Shown here: in pieces, positions 30,539 to 38,589 of the stretch
Position numbering within the stretch: the first letter of the stretch is position 1
How the letters are laid out: each line of letters begins with the position of its first letter
NCBI RefSeq assembly: GCF_021213805.1
Contig: NZ_JAJQJI010000009.1
Location: 1 to 64,000, forward strand
Source: Mycobacterium sp. MYCO198283
GTDB lineage: Bacteria > Actinomycetota > Actinomycetes > Mycobacteriales > Mycobacteriaceae
DNA length: 64,000 nt
Direction: 5' to 3'
The notes under the pieces: model-generated
The model's input: the letters and a program-made list of their open reading frames with translations, nothing else
The model's database searches: none
What the model was told of the DNA's origin: nothing
Program-made: the position numbers and the translations under genes

Positions 30539-31123
30539 TCAGCGCCGGGGGCTCCGCAGGCCCAGCGCCCGGCGGCCGGCGTCCAGCAGCTGGGCGCGCA
30601 GCTCGTCGTCGTCGGGTGCTCCGAAGCGCGGGCGGCAGGCGCCGGAGATGCCGGCCAGCACGAAGCTCGCCTTGACCATCCCCGCCGGGTCGGCGCCCGC
30701 GAGCAGGCACAGCTGGCGCTCGATGAGCGCGCGGCGGTCGGCCTGGGCGCCCAGCGCATCGGCCACGCTGGGGTCGCCGGCCAGCACCGCCACCAGCGCG
30801 CGGTGGCGCACCGCCAGCTCGACGTAACCGCGCAGCACGGCCTCGGCGCGGGCACCGGCGGTGCGGCGGCCCGCCGCGGCGTCGACGATCTCGCGCAGCT
30901 CGGCGAACACCGGCTCGAGCACGGCGTTGAGCAGCTGTTCGCGGGTGCGGAAGTGGTGGTAGATGGCCGCCTTGGTGAGCCCCATCTCGTCGGCGATCAT
31001 CTGCAGCGACGTGCCGGCGAAGCTGTGGCGGGTGAAGAGGTCGACCGCCACGGCGATCAGCCGCTGCCGGGTGTCCTGCCGGGTGTCCGGAGCCCCGCCG
31101 GGCGCGAGGAGCGACGCGTCCAT
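30539..31123 (-). CDS. TetR family transcriptional regulator
   Basis: A 194-residue TetR regulator. The N-terminal HTH (residues about 18-65) shows LFTRHSFAGTSLQMIADEMGLTKAAIYHHF in separate segments, with the family YHHF end. The C-terminal ligand domain is helical. It is divergent from the P450-ferredoxin genes and upstream of the SDR on its own strand. The intergenic region has both an inverted and a direct repeat (31150-31185) fitting an operator, so it probably represses itself and the P450. Its effector is unknown. Confidence 0.88.
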   Translation of the reverse strand: MDASLLAPGGAPDTRQDTRQRLIAVAVDLFTRHSFAGTSLQMIADEMGLTKAAIYHHFRTREQLLNAVLEPVFAELREIVDAAAGRRTAGARAEAVLRGYVELAVRHRALVAVLAGDPSVADALGAQADRRALIERQLCLLAGADPAGMVKASFVLAGISGACRPRFGAPDDDELRAQLLDAGRRALGLRSPRR

Positions 31124-31149
31124 CAGCCCTCCCTACCGCTTGTAGACTT

Positions 31150-31185
31150 GCCGATCGACTAGTAACCTACCATACGATCGGCTAG
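31150..31185. promoter_or_regulatory. Candidate TetR operator with inverted and direct repeats
   Basis: Inverted arms GCCGATCG (31150-31157) and CGATCGGC (31175-31182). The same arms also form a near-perfect direct repeat, CGATCGACTAG and CGATCGGCTAG, 23 bp apart. It is located between divergent tetR and P450 starts. Confidence 0.55.
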
Positions 31186-31300
31186 GCGCTACCTCGGTGC
31201 CGGCCGCCGGCGCAACCGTCCACCTCGGGCAATGCGTCCCGTGCGAGAATCCCGCTATCTACAGTGAAGAATCGCAATTCCATCAGCCAGGAGGAACTTC

Positions 31301-32611
31301 ATGACGACCGCCGCCTCCGACGCCGGGCGCACCGGCACGGTGCCCGATCCCGACGCCGTCGACTTCTTCCGGGACCCGGCGCCGGTCGACGACCCGTACC
31401 CCTACATGGACGCGCTGCGCAGCAGGTGCCCGGTGGTCCGCGAGCCGCACCACGACGTGATGATGGTGACCGGCTACGACGAGGCGCTCGCGGTGTTCGG
31501 CGACGCCGAGAGGTTCTCGTCGTGCACCGCGGTGACCGGGCCGTTCCCGGGGTTCCCGGTGCCGCTGGAAGGCGACGACGTCACCGAGCTCATCGAGCAG
31601 CACCGCGACGAGCTGCCGTTCTCCGACCAGGTGACGGTCATGGACCCGCCGAAGCACACCCAGCACCGCGCCCTGCTGATGGGCCTCATCACGCCCAAGC
31701 GCCTCAAGGAGAACGAGGAGTTCATGTGGCGCCGCGTCGACCAGGTGCTGGAGCCGTACCTGGCGGCGGGCGGCGGTGACTACATCGCCGACTTCGCCGG
31801 CCCGTTCACGCTGCTGGTGATCGCCGACCTGCTCGGCGTGCCGGAGGACGACCGCAACGAGTTCTCGCGCAAGATGGGCCGGCAGGCCCGCAGCGGTGGC
31901 GTGGGCAGCAACAGCGCGGAGATGCCGCACGCCCCGCTGCAGTACCTCTACGACAAGTTCTCGGCCTACATCGAGGACCGCCGCCGGGAGCCGCGCGGCG
32001 ACACGCTTTCGGAGATGGCCGCGGCGAACTTCCCCGACGGCTCGACTCCCGAGGTGATGGACGTCGTCCGGCTCGCCGCCAACCTGTACTCCGCCGGGCA
32101 GGAGACCACCGTCCGGCTGCTCAGCTCGGCGCTGCTGATCCTCGCGGAGAACCCCGAACTGCAGCAGCTGCTGCGCGCCGAGCCGGCGAAGATCGGCAAC
32201 TTCATCGAGGAGGCGCTGCGCTACGAGAGCCCGGTCAAGGGCGACTTCCGGCTGGCGAAGGTGCGCACCGAGGTCGGCGGTGTGGAGATCCCGGCCGGCA
32301 CCACCGTCATGGTGATGAACGGCGGCGCCAACCGCGATCCGCGCCAGTTCGAGAACCCCAACACCTTCGACCTCAGCCGCCCGAACGCCCGCCGCCACAT
32401 CGCCTTCGGCCGCGGCGTGCACACCTGCCCGGGCGCTCCGCTGGCCCGCGCGGAGGCCCGCGTGTGCATCGAGCGGCTGCTGGCGCGCACCACCGACATC
32501 CGCATCGACGAGCGACACCACGGGCCGGCCGGCGCACGGCGGTTCACCTACGTGCCGACGTTCATCCTGCGCGGCCTGACGGAGCTGTACCTCACCGTCG
32601 AGACGGCCTGA
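31301..32611 (+). CDS. Cytochrome P450
   Basis: A 436-residue soluble bacterial P450, a heme monooxygenase. The I-helix motif is AGQETT, ExxR is in EEALRYE, and the heme-ligand loop FGRGVHTCPGA places Cys376. ATG 31301 has CAGGAGG 6 bp upstream. A 3Fe-4S ferredoxin gene follows 1 bp after its stop and is the likely electron donor. The divergent TetR gene is the likely regulator. No CYP family number can be assigned from reading alone. Confidence 0.93.
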   Translation: MTTAASDAGRTGTVPDPDAVDFFRDPAPVDDPYPYMDALRSRCPVVREPHHDVMMVTGYDEALAVFGDAERFSSCTAVTGPFPGFPVPLEGDDVTELIEQHRDELPFSDQVTVMDPPKHTQHRALLMGLITPKRLKENEEFMWRRVDQVLEPYLAAGGGDYIADFAGPFTLLVIADLLGVPEDDRNEFSRKMGRQARSGGVGSNSAEMPHAPLQYLYDKFSAYIEDRRREPRGDTLSEMAAANFPDGSTPEVMDVVRLAANLYSAGQETTVRLLSSALLILAENPELQQLLRAEPAKIGNFIEEALRYESPVKGDFRLAKVRTEVGGVEIPAGTTVMVMNGGANRDPRQFENPNTFDLSRPNARRHIAFGRGVHTCPGAPLARAEARVCIERLLARTTDIRIDERHHGPAGARRFTYVPTFILRGLTELYLTVETA

Positions 32612-32612
32612 C

Positions 32613-32801
32613 ATGCGCGCGTCCGTGGACGACGACCGCTGCCGCGGTCACGGCATCTGCGTGGCGGTGTGCCCGGAGATCTTCACCCTCACCGACGACG
32701 GATACGCCGTCGCCGCCGACGGCGACGTCCCGGAGTCGCTGCAGGCCTCGGCCGTCGAAGCGGCCGAGGCGTGCCCCGAGCACGCCATCACCGTCGGCTG
32801 A
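32613..32801 (+). CDS. 3Fe-4S ferredoxin
   Basis: A 62-residue ferredoxin. The motif is Cys10-x-x-His13-x-x-Cys16-x3-Cys20-Pro with a distant Cys-Pro near residue 54. His replaces the second Cys of a 4Fe-4S motif, which is typical of mycobacterial ferredoxins adjacent to P450 genes. It supplies electrons to the P450 encoded 1 bp upstream. Its stop codon directly abuts the stop of the convergent aldehyde dehydrogenase, with no bases between. Confidence 0.92.
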   Translation: MRASVDDDRCRGHGICVAVCPEIFTLTDDGYAVAADGDVPESLQASAVEAAEACPEHAITVG

Positions 32802-34379
32802 CTACTTGATGCCTGGCACCTTCTTCAGCCCCCGCAGCGCCAGCGTCATTACCTTGGCGTAGCGGTCGGGGCGGATGAACGCGCCGACCGGCAGCACCCG
32901 CTCGACGGCGATGGTCTGCGACTCGGTGTACTTGAGCAGCCCGGACTCGCCGTGGCGTCGGCCGACGCCGGAGTCCTTCATGCCGCCCATCGGGGCGTCG
33001 ACCGAGGCCCACGCGGCGGCGTACGCCTCGTTGACGTTGACCGTGCCGGCCTGCAGCCGTGCCGCCACCCGCCGGCCCCGCTCCGGGTCCGAGGTCCAGA
33101 CGCTGAAGTTCAGGCCGTAGTCGCTGTCGTTGGCCTTGCGGACCGCTTCGTCCTCACTCTCGACGGGGTACAGCGAGACGACGGGTCCGAAGGTCTCGTC
33201 GGCGTAGGCCCGCATGCCCTCCTTGACGCCGGTGAGGATGGTCGGCTCGTAGAAGAACGGCCCGATGTCGGGCCGGGGCTTACCGCCGGCCAGCACCGTG
33301 GCGCCGTGGGCGACCGCGTCGTCGACGTGGTCGATGACGGTGTCGAGCTGCGTCTGGTTGATCAGCGTGCCCATGTCGGCGGAGTAGTCGAGGCCGGGCG
33401 TCAGCTTCAGCGCCTTGGTGGCGGCGACGAAGCGGGTGACGAAATCGTCCCAAAGGCTGCGGTGCACGTAGATCCGCTCGATGGAGATGCACAGCTGGCC
33501 GGCGTTGGAGAAAGCGGCCCGCACCGCGCCGGACACCGCCTTCTTGACGTCGGCGTCGTCGAGCACCAGCAGCGCGTTCTTGCCGCCGAGCTCCATCGAG
33601 TAGTCGATCAGCCGCTCGGCCGCCTGTTTCGCCACCGTGCGGCCGGTCGCCGTGCTGCCGGTGAACATCAGGTAGTCCGACTGCTCGATGATCGGTGTGC
33701 CGAGCTCGGATCCGGGCCCGGTGACCTGCTGCAGCAACCCTTTCGGCAGGCCGGCCTCCTCGAGCAGCTCGGCGGCCCACAGCGCCGAGAACGGCGTGCG
33801 GTCGTCGGGTTTGGCCAGCACCGCGTTGCCGGCCACCAGCGCGGGCAGCGCATCGCTGATGCCGAGCGTCAGCGGATAGTTCCACGGCGAGATGACGCCG
33901 ATCAGGCCTTTGGGGTGGTGGTGCTCCCAGACCTGGGTCAGCAGCAGCTGCACGCCCTGGCGGCGTTTCGGGGCGAGCAGCGACTCGGCGGTGTTGGCGT
34001 AGTAGCGCGACGTCAGCGCCACGTCGATGACCTCTTCGAACGCGTGGCGGCGGGCCTTGCCGTTCTCGAGCTGGATGAGGTCGAGCACCTCGTCCTGGCG
34101 CTCGAGCACCAGGTCGTGGAAGCGCGCCAGCACGGCCGCGCGTTCGGCGACGGGGCGGGCGGCCCAGGCCCGCTGCGCCTCCCGCGCGCGCGCCGCCGCG
34201 GCCCGCACGTCCTCGGCCGTGCAGTGCGGCACCTCGCCGAGGTCGTCCCCGGTCATGGCGTTGACGACGCGGCGCTTGCGCGCGGGGTCAGTCGCCTGCA
34301 CACGCTGCGCCAATCGGGTCAGCAGTGATGTCACGCGCGGGGAGCCGGCAGAACTGTTGCGGGTGTCGAGCTGAGTCAT
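32802..34379 (-). CDS. gabD2: Succinate-semialdehyde-type aldehyde dehydrogenase (GabD2-like)
   Basis: A 525-residue NAD(P)-dependent aldehyde dehydrogenase. Asn167 is in SPWNYP, general base Glu263 in MELGGKNA and nucleophile Cys297 in NAGQLCIS. The N-terminal extension of about 40 residues and overall length resemble mycobacterial GabD2 (succinic semialdehyde dehydrogenase). It would oxidise an aldehyde to the acid. It is convergent with the P450-ferredoxin genes with zero spacing, so it may act on an aldehyde product of that P450, but this is only context. The symbol rests on similarity of length and motifs. Confidence 0.85.
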   Translation of the reverse strand: MTQLDTRNSSAGSPRVTSLLTRLAQRVQATDPARKRRVVNAMTGDDLGEVPHCTAEDVRAAAARAREAQRAWAARPVAERAAVLARFHDLVLERQDEVLDLIQLENGKARRHAFEEVIDVALTSRYYANTAESLLAPKRRQGVQLLLTQVWEHHHPKGLIGVISPWNYPLTLGISDALPALVAGNAVLAKPDDRTPFSALWAAELLEEAGLPKGLLQQVTGPGSELGTPIIEQSDYLMFTGSTATGRTVAKQAAERLIDYSMELGGKNALLVLDDADVKKAVSGAVRAAFSNAGQLCISIERIYVHRSLWDDFVTRFVAATKALKLTPGLDYSADMGTLINQTQLDTVIDHVDDAVAHGATVLAGGKPRPDIGPFFYEPTILTGVKEGMRAYADETFGPVVSLYPVESEDEAVRKANDSDYGLNFSVWTSDPERGRRVAARLQAGTVNVNEAYAAAWASVDAPMGGMKDSGVGRRHGESGLLKYTESQTIAVERVLPVGAFIRPDRYAKVMTLALRGLKKVPGIK

Positions 34380-34452
34380 GGATGAGCTATAGCCGCACGC
34401 GCGCGACGGAAACTCGTTTGCGGTGATTGTTGCGGGCGGGCGCCGGGGCCCA

Positions 34453-34482
34453 GGAGTTCAGGTTGCCGGAGTTCAGGTTGCC
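34453..34482. repeat. 15-bp perfect tandem duplication at the anti-sigma gene end
   Basis: Two adjacent copies of GGAGTTCAGGTTGCC. On the minus strand each copy supplies an in-frame TGA, so the anti-sigma gene ends with two stop codons five codons apart. Confidence 0.9.
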
Positions 34483-34928
34483 GAGCGCGGCGCCACGCCG
34501 TGCCATTCCAGGCAGACGCGGGTGCCGTCGGGGGTGGTCTCGATGGCGGTGCGGTCGGACAGCGCCCGCATCAGCGGGATGCCCCGCCCGCGGGACCGGT
34601 TCTCCGGTCGCCGCTCGGGGATCCGCCACACCCCGCTGTCGGCGATGGCCAGGATGAGCTTCTGCGCCGGGGCCTCGTAGCGAACCTGGACGTCCATGGT
34701 GCCGGGCCGATCCGACGACAGGTAGGCGAACTCTGCCACGTTGGCCAGCGCCTCGTTGGCCGCCAGCACGATGTCGCTGTGCCGCACCGGGTCCAGGTCG
34801 AACTGCTCCTGCAGCCAACGGCTGAGGTCGTCGCGGATACCTGCCGCCGTCTCCGCGTCAGCGACGGCGCCGACGTGGGCAAAGGTCCCCATGTTGGCGA
34901 CTTCGGTGGGTGATGGCGACTCGATCAT
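34473..34928 (-). CDS. ATP-binding anti-sigma factor (RsbW/SpoIIAB-like)
   Basis: A 151-residue HATPase-c protein of the serine-kinase anti-sigma type. The N-box is in DIVLAANEALANVAEFAY, the G1 box in LAIADSGVW and the G2 box in SRGRGIPLMRAL. Such proteins bind a sigma factor of the SigF/SigB class and phosphorylate an anti-anti-sigma partner. The gene encoding that partner is 33 bp upstream on the same strand. No sigma factor gene is adjacent, so the target lies elsewhere. The stop falls inside a 15-bp tandem duplication. Confidence 0.87.
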   Translation of the reverse strand: MIESPSPTEVANMGTFAHVGAVADAETAAGIRDDLSRWLQEQFDLDPVRHSDIVLAANEALANVAEFAYLSSDRPGTMDVQVRYEAPAQKLILAIADSGVWRIPERRPENRSRGRGIPLMRALSDRTAIETTPDGTRVCLEWHGVAPRSAT

Positions 34929-34961
34929 GGCAGGAAATCGGCTACCCGCTGAGCCGGGAAC

Positions 34962-35348
34962 CTATGCCTTCAGGGCGGCAAGCGCCTCGTCACGTGTCGG
35001 ATACAACTCGATGATGTCGGCGATACCGACGAGCTTCAGCGGCCGACTGGTGGCCGGTCCGTCCGCGACGACCGACAGGGTCACGGATTCGGGCTTTTCA
35101 TCGTGGGCGGCGACGAGGACCCCCATCCCCGCGGACGCCAGGAACTCGACGTCGGTGAAGTCGACGACCACCCCGGTCGGATCCTTGGCCAGCGCGGCGC
35201 GGATGGCTTCCTGCAGCTGCGGCGCGCTCAGCATGTCCACGACACCGGCGGCGGACACGACGACGATCTGACCGTCCCACTCTTCGCACAGCACACAGTT
35301 GGCCGCCTCGGCGGCCGAATTCTGCGTGGTGGCTTCGCGCTCGTCCAA
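34962..35348 (-). CDS. STAS-domain anti-anti-sigma factor
   Basis: A 128-residue STAS protein. The phosphorylatable Ser lies in FLASAGMGVL (about residue 72), and the domain spans about 25-125. The TTG start at 35348 is supported by AAGGGGA 4-10 bp upstream. Family knowledge predicts that the unphosphorylated form binds the anti-sigma factor and frees a sigma factor. It forms a two-gene operon with the ATP-binding anti-sigma gene downstream. The N-terminal tail carries two Cys residues (NCVLC), which are unusual for the family and could make it redox sensitive (inference). Confidence 0.87.
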   Translation of the reverse strand: MDEREATTQNSAAEAANCVLCEEWDGQIVVVSAAGVVDMLSAPQLQEAIRAALAKDPTGVVVDFTDVEFLASAGMGVLVAAHDEKPESVTLSVVADGPATSRPLKLVGIADIIELYPTRDEALAALKA

Positions 35349-35558
35349 TGTTCCCCTTTATTGACGGTTCGCAACTCGCGCGACGCGCCAGGGCGCATCT
35401 CACGAACGCGAGGCTGCTGTCTGAACCCGACGGACCTGTGGTGTGACGTCGGGTTGACGACGACGCCGCGTCACGCAGTGACACTGCGGCCACCTCACGC
35501 AACCGCAACAGATTATCGCAGTCCTCGAACCGAACACGGATCGGCCGGGAAGCCGAGG

Positions 35559-36416
35559 TCAGCGCAGCTCCCGCAGCGCGGCGGCGGCCCGCTCGACCAG
35601 GTCGGCCCGCTGGGCTGCGGCCGTCGCGGCCTCGTCGTGGTCGCGCTCGGCCCGGCTGCGCGCCGCCTCGGCGTCGGCGAGATCCGCACGGGCCTGCTCG
35701 ACCCGCTCCCGCGCGGCGGCGCGCGCCGACCGGCGCTCCGCCAGCACCGCATCGGCCTCGGCCTGGGCGCGGCGCGCGGCGGCCAGGGCGGCTTCGTGAG
35801 CGGCCCGCATGCGTTCACGCTTCGCGGCCCGGTCCGGCGGCTCCGTCGTCCGGGCCGGCTTCGTGGCAGCCGGCTTCGTCGCAGCCGGTTCGTCGGTCGC
35901 CGCAGCGAACCCGAACCCGGACCACTGCTCGGGGCGCGACAGCCGGCCCAGCCGGCCGGCCACCTCGGGGTCGGCCACCGCGGCCTGCAGCGTCGCGGTG
36001 ACCTCGTCGCGGACCGCGGCCGACGCCGTGTCCTGGCCGGCTGCCCGCAGCGCCGCCTTGCCGAGCTCGGCGATCACCCGGCGCTGCTGCGCCGACAGCT
36101 CGCGGATGGCCTCGCCGTCGCGCGCCGTGTGGGCCTGCCGCAGCCGGTCGCCGAGCTCGGTGAGGCGGGTGACGGCGCCGGGCTCGTCGAGCGCCAGCCG
36201 GTTGACCACCCAGGCCGGCACCGTCGGTTTGCGCACCGACCGGATGCGCCGCGCGCCGTCGGGGTCGCCCCGCTTCTTGGCCGCTGCGGCGAGCCGGGTC
36301 CGCACCGCCATGAAATCGGACAGCTCGGCGCGGTACAGCTCGTCCAGCGAGTCGTCGATGTCGCTGATGCGACGAATGTAGCGGCCGCGACGGCTTGGGT
36401 TACAGTCCGCAACCAT
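35559..36416 (-). CDS. Ala/Arg-rich coiled-coil protein of unknown function
   Basis: A 285-residue protein I cannot assign. The first 130 residues are mainly helical (SLDELYRAELSDFMAVRTRL, TVPAWVVNRLALDEP). A short TKPAATKPA linker near 185 leads to a long charged coiled coil (about 205-285) rich in Ala, Arg and Glu. No signal peptide or membrane segment is seen. Start ATG 36416 is uncertain: it overlaps the divergent ATG of the small membrane protein, both inside CCATGG. A TACATT hexamer (36375-36380) inside the reading frame might mean a shorter product. Confidence 0.65.
   Translation of the reverse strand: MVADCNPSRRGRYIRRISDIDDSLDELYRAELSDFMAVRTRLAAAAKKRGDPDGARRIRSVRKPTVPAWVVNRLALDEPGAVTRLTELGDRLRQAHTARDGEAIRELSAQQRRVIAELGKAALRAAGQDTASAAVRDEVTATLQAAVADPEVAGRLGRLSRPEQWSGFGFAAATDEPAATKPAATKPARTTEPPDRAAKRERMRAAHEAALAAARRAQAEADAVLAERRSARAAARERVEQARADLADAEAARSRAERDHDEAATAAAQRADLVERAAAALRELR
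36401..36406 (+). promoter_or_regulatory. -10 hexamer TACAGT for leaderless small membrane protein
   Basis: A TANNNT hexamer ends 9 bp before the ATG at 36415, so the transcript would start at or next to the start codon. Confidence 0.45.
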
Positions 36417-36576
36417 GGCGGTGGGCAGATCGGACGCGACCGTGGTGGCCACCGACGTCGGCATCTGGATGGCGCTGCCGGCAGTCGCCCCGGCCGTGGC
36501 CGTCGTGGGCGTGGTGCTGTTCGTCGCGCTGCGCGACCGCCGCGATGCGGAACCGGTCGAGGCCGAGGACACCTAG
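36415..36576 (+). CDS. 53-residue single-pass membrane protein
   Basis: A short frame encoding 53 residues. One hydrophobic helix (about 17-41, ALPAVAPAVAVVGVVLFVAL) is followed by a charged cytoplasmic tail ending in EAEDT. No ribosome site is needed if it is leaderless, as the TACAGT hexamer at 36401-36406 suggests. It is head-to-head with the coiled-coil gene; their start codons share bases 36415-36416. The function is unknown. The composition, stop position and promoter make it a plausible real gene. Confidence 0.55.
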   Translation: MAVGRSDATVVATDVGIWMALPAVAPAVAVVGVVLFVALRDRRDAEPVEAEDT

Positions 36577-36617
36577 CGCGCTACAGCGGGCCGAAGAGAT
36601 CGCATCGCATCAGCGGG

Positions 36618-37538
36618 TCATCGCAACTGGCTCAGCACTTCGGCGCCGAACTGTTCGACGGCGTCGAGCGCGCGGGTCAGGCTGTCGCCGGGCAGGTGCA
36701 CGGTGCACCAGGTGACGCCGAGCGCGGCCAGCCGTTCGACGCCGTCGAGATAGGCGTCCGCGGCGAAGTCGTCGGCCCCCGGCGTGCCGCCGGCGGCGTT
36801 GGTGAACGAGATGTCGACGGTCGCCGGGTCGCGGCCCACCTCGTCGAGCAGGCGCCGCAGGTGGTCGATCGCGGCGGGCAGCTCGGCGACCGTGAGCGAT
36901 GCGGTGCGGGCCGTGCGCGCCAGGCCGCCCGCCGCCGGGAACGGACACCAGCCGTCGCCGTGCCGCGCGACGCGTCGCCGCGCCGCCGCGGTGTTGCCGC
37001 CGATCCAGATGGGCGGATGCGGCCGGCTCACCGGGCGGGGATGGGCGGTGATGCCGGACGCGTCGAAATGCCTTCCCGCGTAGGACAGGTCGTCGGTGGT
37101 CCAGATCGCGCGGATCACTTCCAGCGCCTCGTCGAACAGGGCCGCGCGCTCGTCGAAGTCGACGCCGAGCGCGGCGAACTCGCGTTTGAGGTAACCGACG
37201 CCGACGGCCAGCGTGAAGCGGCCCTCCGAGAGCAGGTCGAGCGTGGCGCCCGCCTTGGCCACGACGAACGGGTTGCGGTACGGCAGCACGACGATGTTCG
37301 GGATCAGCCGCAGCGTGCGGGTGTGGGCCGCGGCGAAGCCCATCGCGACGAACGGGTCCACGGCGTCGTGGCCGCCGGCCCGCAGCCACTTCTCGGTGGG
37401 CGCCGGGTGGTCGGTGAACCCGAACCCGCCGAAACCCGCCCGCTCGGCGGCCGCGGCCACCGCGGCGATGCCCGATCCGGTCACCAGCTCCGGGTGGTAC
37501 GGATGGCTGTGCATCGGGTGGGTGAACGTGAACTGCAT
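36618..37538 (-). CDS. LLM-class F420-dependent oxidoreductase
   Basis: A 306-residue luciferase-like TIM-barrel protein. Typical segments are GFGFTDHPAP, VVLPYRNPFVVAKAGATLDLLSEGR, LAVGVGYLKREFAALG and PPIWIGGNT. In mycobacteria this class usually uses coenzyme F420. ATG 37538 (MQFTFTHPMHSH) is chosen because upstream sequence in this frame belongs to another gene in a different frame. It follows the rhomboid gene on the same strand with a gap of about 65 bp. The substrate is unknown. Confidence 0.87.
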   Translation of the reverse strand: MQFTFTHPMHSHPYHPELVTGSGIAAVAAAAERAGFGGFGFTDHPAPTEKWLRAGGHDAVDPFVAMGFAAAHTRTLRLIPNIVVLPYRNPFVVAKAGATLDLLSEGRFTLAVGVGYLKREFAALGVDFDERAALFDEALEVIRAIWTTDDLSYAGRHFDASGITAHPRPVSRPHPPIWIGGNTAAARRRVARHGDGWCPFPAAGGLARTARTASLTVAELPAAIDHLRRLLDEVGRDPATVDISFTNAAGGTPGADDFAADAYLDGVERLAALGVTWCTVHLPGDSLTRALDAVEQFGAEVLSQLR

Positions 37539-37603
37539 CTTGCGCCTGACGTTGACGAATCGTGCTGCGACTGTAACGCGCGGTCGCCAGCGAGCCTGAG
37601 GCG

Positions 37604-38461
37604 TCAGCCGAGGTAGGCGGTCAGCGGGGCGAGTTCGGCAGTGCGCCACGAGACGAGCGCGGCGACGATCAGCAGCGCGATCGCCGCGGTGCTGCCCTGG
37701 ATCAGGTTGCGGCGGTCGCGTGGCGCAAACGCAAAGGCCGCCGCGATCGCCGCGCCGGTGACCAGGCCGCCGATGTGCCCCTGCCAGCTGATGGACGGCA
37801 TGGCGAAGGTGATCACCAGGTTCAGCACGATGAGGACGGTGACCGAGCGGACGTCCATCCGCATGCGTTTGGCGACGACGAACGTCGCACCGAAGAGCCC
37901 GAAGACCGCCCCGGACGCACCGGCGGTCCAGCTGTCGACCGGCGACAGCAGGAACACCGCCGCCGAACCGCCCAGGGCGCTGAGCCCGTAGAGCGCGCCG
38001 AACTGCAACCGGCCGAACCAGCTCTCCAACGGCCCGCCGAGGACGTACAGCGCCCACATGTTGAACAGCAGGTGCAGCAGCCCGTAGTGCAGGAACGCCG
38101 AGCTGAGCAGCCGGTAGTGCTCGCCGTCGGCGACGTAGAGCGGCTGCAGGCTCAGTTCCGCCGTCATCCCGTCGCCCGCGCGCTGCAGCAGGAACACCAC
38201 CACGTTGGCCGCGATCAGCGTGTAGGTGACCACCGGGGCACCGGAGCGCAGGCGCCCGCCGAACGGGGTGCGGGCCTCGCGCACGCTGGCCGCACCCGCG
38301 TGGACGCAGTCGACGCACTGGTGGCCGACGGCGGCGGAGCGCATGCACTCGGGGCAGATGTAGCGCCCGCAGCGGGTGCACCGCAGGTACGTCGCTCTGT
38401 CGGGGTGGCGGAAACACGTCGGAGCCGGGGCGGCGGACTCCGGCGTACCGGGAATCGTCAT
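37604..38461 (-). CDS. Rhomboid family intramembrane serine protease with N-terminal zinc ribbon
   Basis: A 285-residue integral membrane protease. The N-terminus has Cys pairs (CFRHP, CTRCGRYICPEC, HQCVDC) that form a zinc-ribbon-like module. Six or seven membrane segments follow. The catalytic Ser183 is in TAGASGAVFGLFG and His229 in WQGHIGG, with the HLLFNMWAL block in TM2. ATG 38461 with GAGGAA upstream is preferred over an in-frame ATG 39 bp earlier. It would cleave membrane proteins within the lipid bilayer; the substrate is not known. Confidence 0.9.
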   Translation of the reverse strand: MTIPGTPESAAPAPTCFRHPDRATYLRCTRCGRYICPECMRSAAVGHQCVDCVHAGAASVREARTPFGGRLRSGAPVVTYTLIAANVVVFLLQRAGDGMTAELSLQPLYVADGEHYRLLSSAFLHYGLLHLLFNMWALYVLGGPLESWFGRLQFGALYGLSALGGSAAVFLLSPVDSWTAGASGAVFGLFGATFVVAKRMRMDVRSVTVLIVLNLVITFAMPSISWQGHIGGLVTGAAIAAAFAFAPRDRRNLIQGSTAAIALLIVAALVSWRTAELAPLTAYLG

Positions 38462-38577
38462 GGTGCTTCCTCGTCGCGGGCGGGCGCGCCTGGTTTCCAC
38501 CCGACGATAACCGCAGGTGGGTTCGCACCGGTGGGCGCGGCTTCGCCGATTCGGGGCGCGAACCCGGCGCGGATCCC

Positions 38578-38583
38578 TAAGCT
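38578..38583 (+). promoter_or_regulatory. -10 hexamer TAAGCT for leaderless LLM gene
   Basis: A TANNNT hexamer ending 7 bp before GTG 38590. It supports both the GTG start and a leaderless transcript. Confidence 0.45.
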
Positions 38584-38589
38584 GAGCGA

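Noticed and set aside
34387..34818. Alternative minus-strand frame ending in GNLNS repeats
   Set aside because: It is the other frame of the anti-sigma gene; the GNLNS repeats come from the 15-bp tandem duplication and no family supports it.
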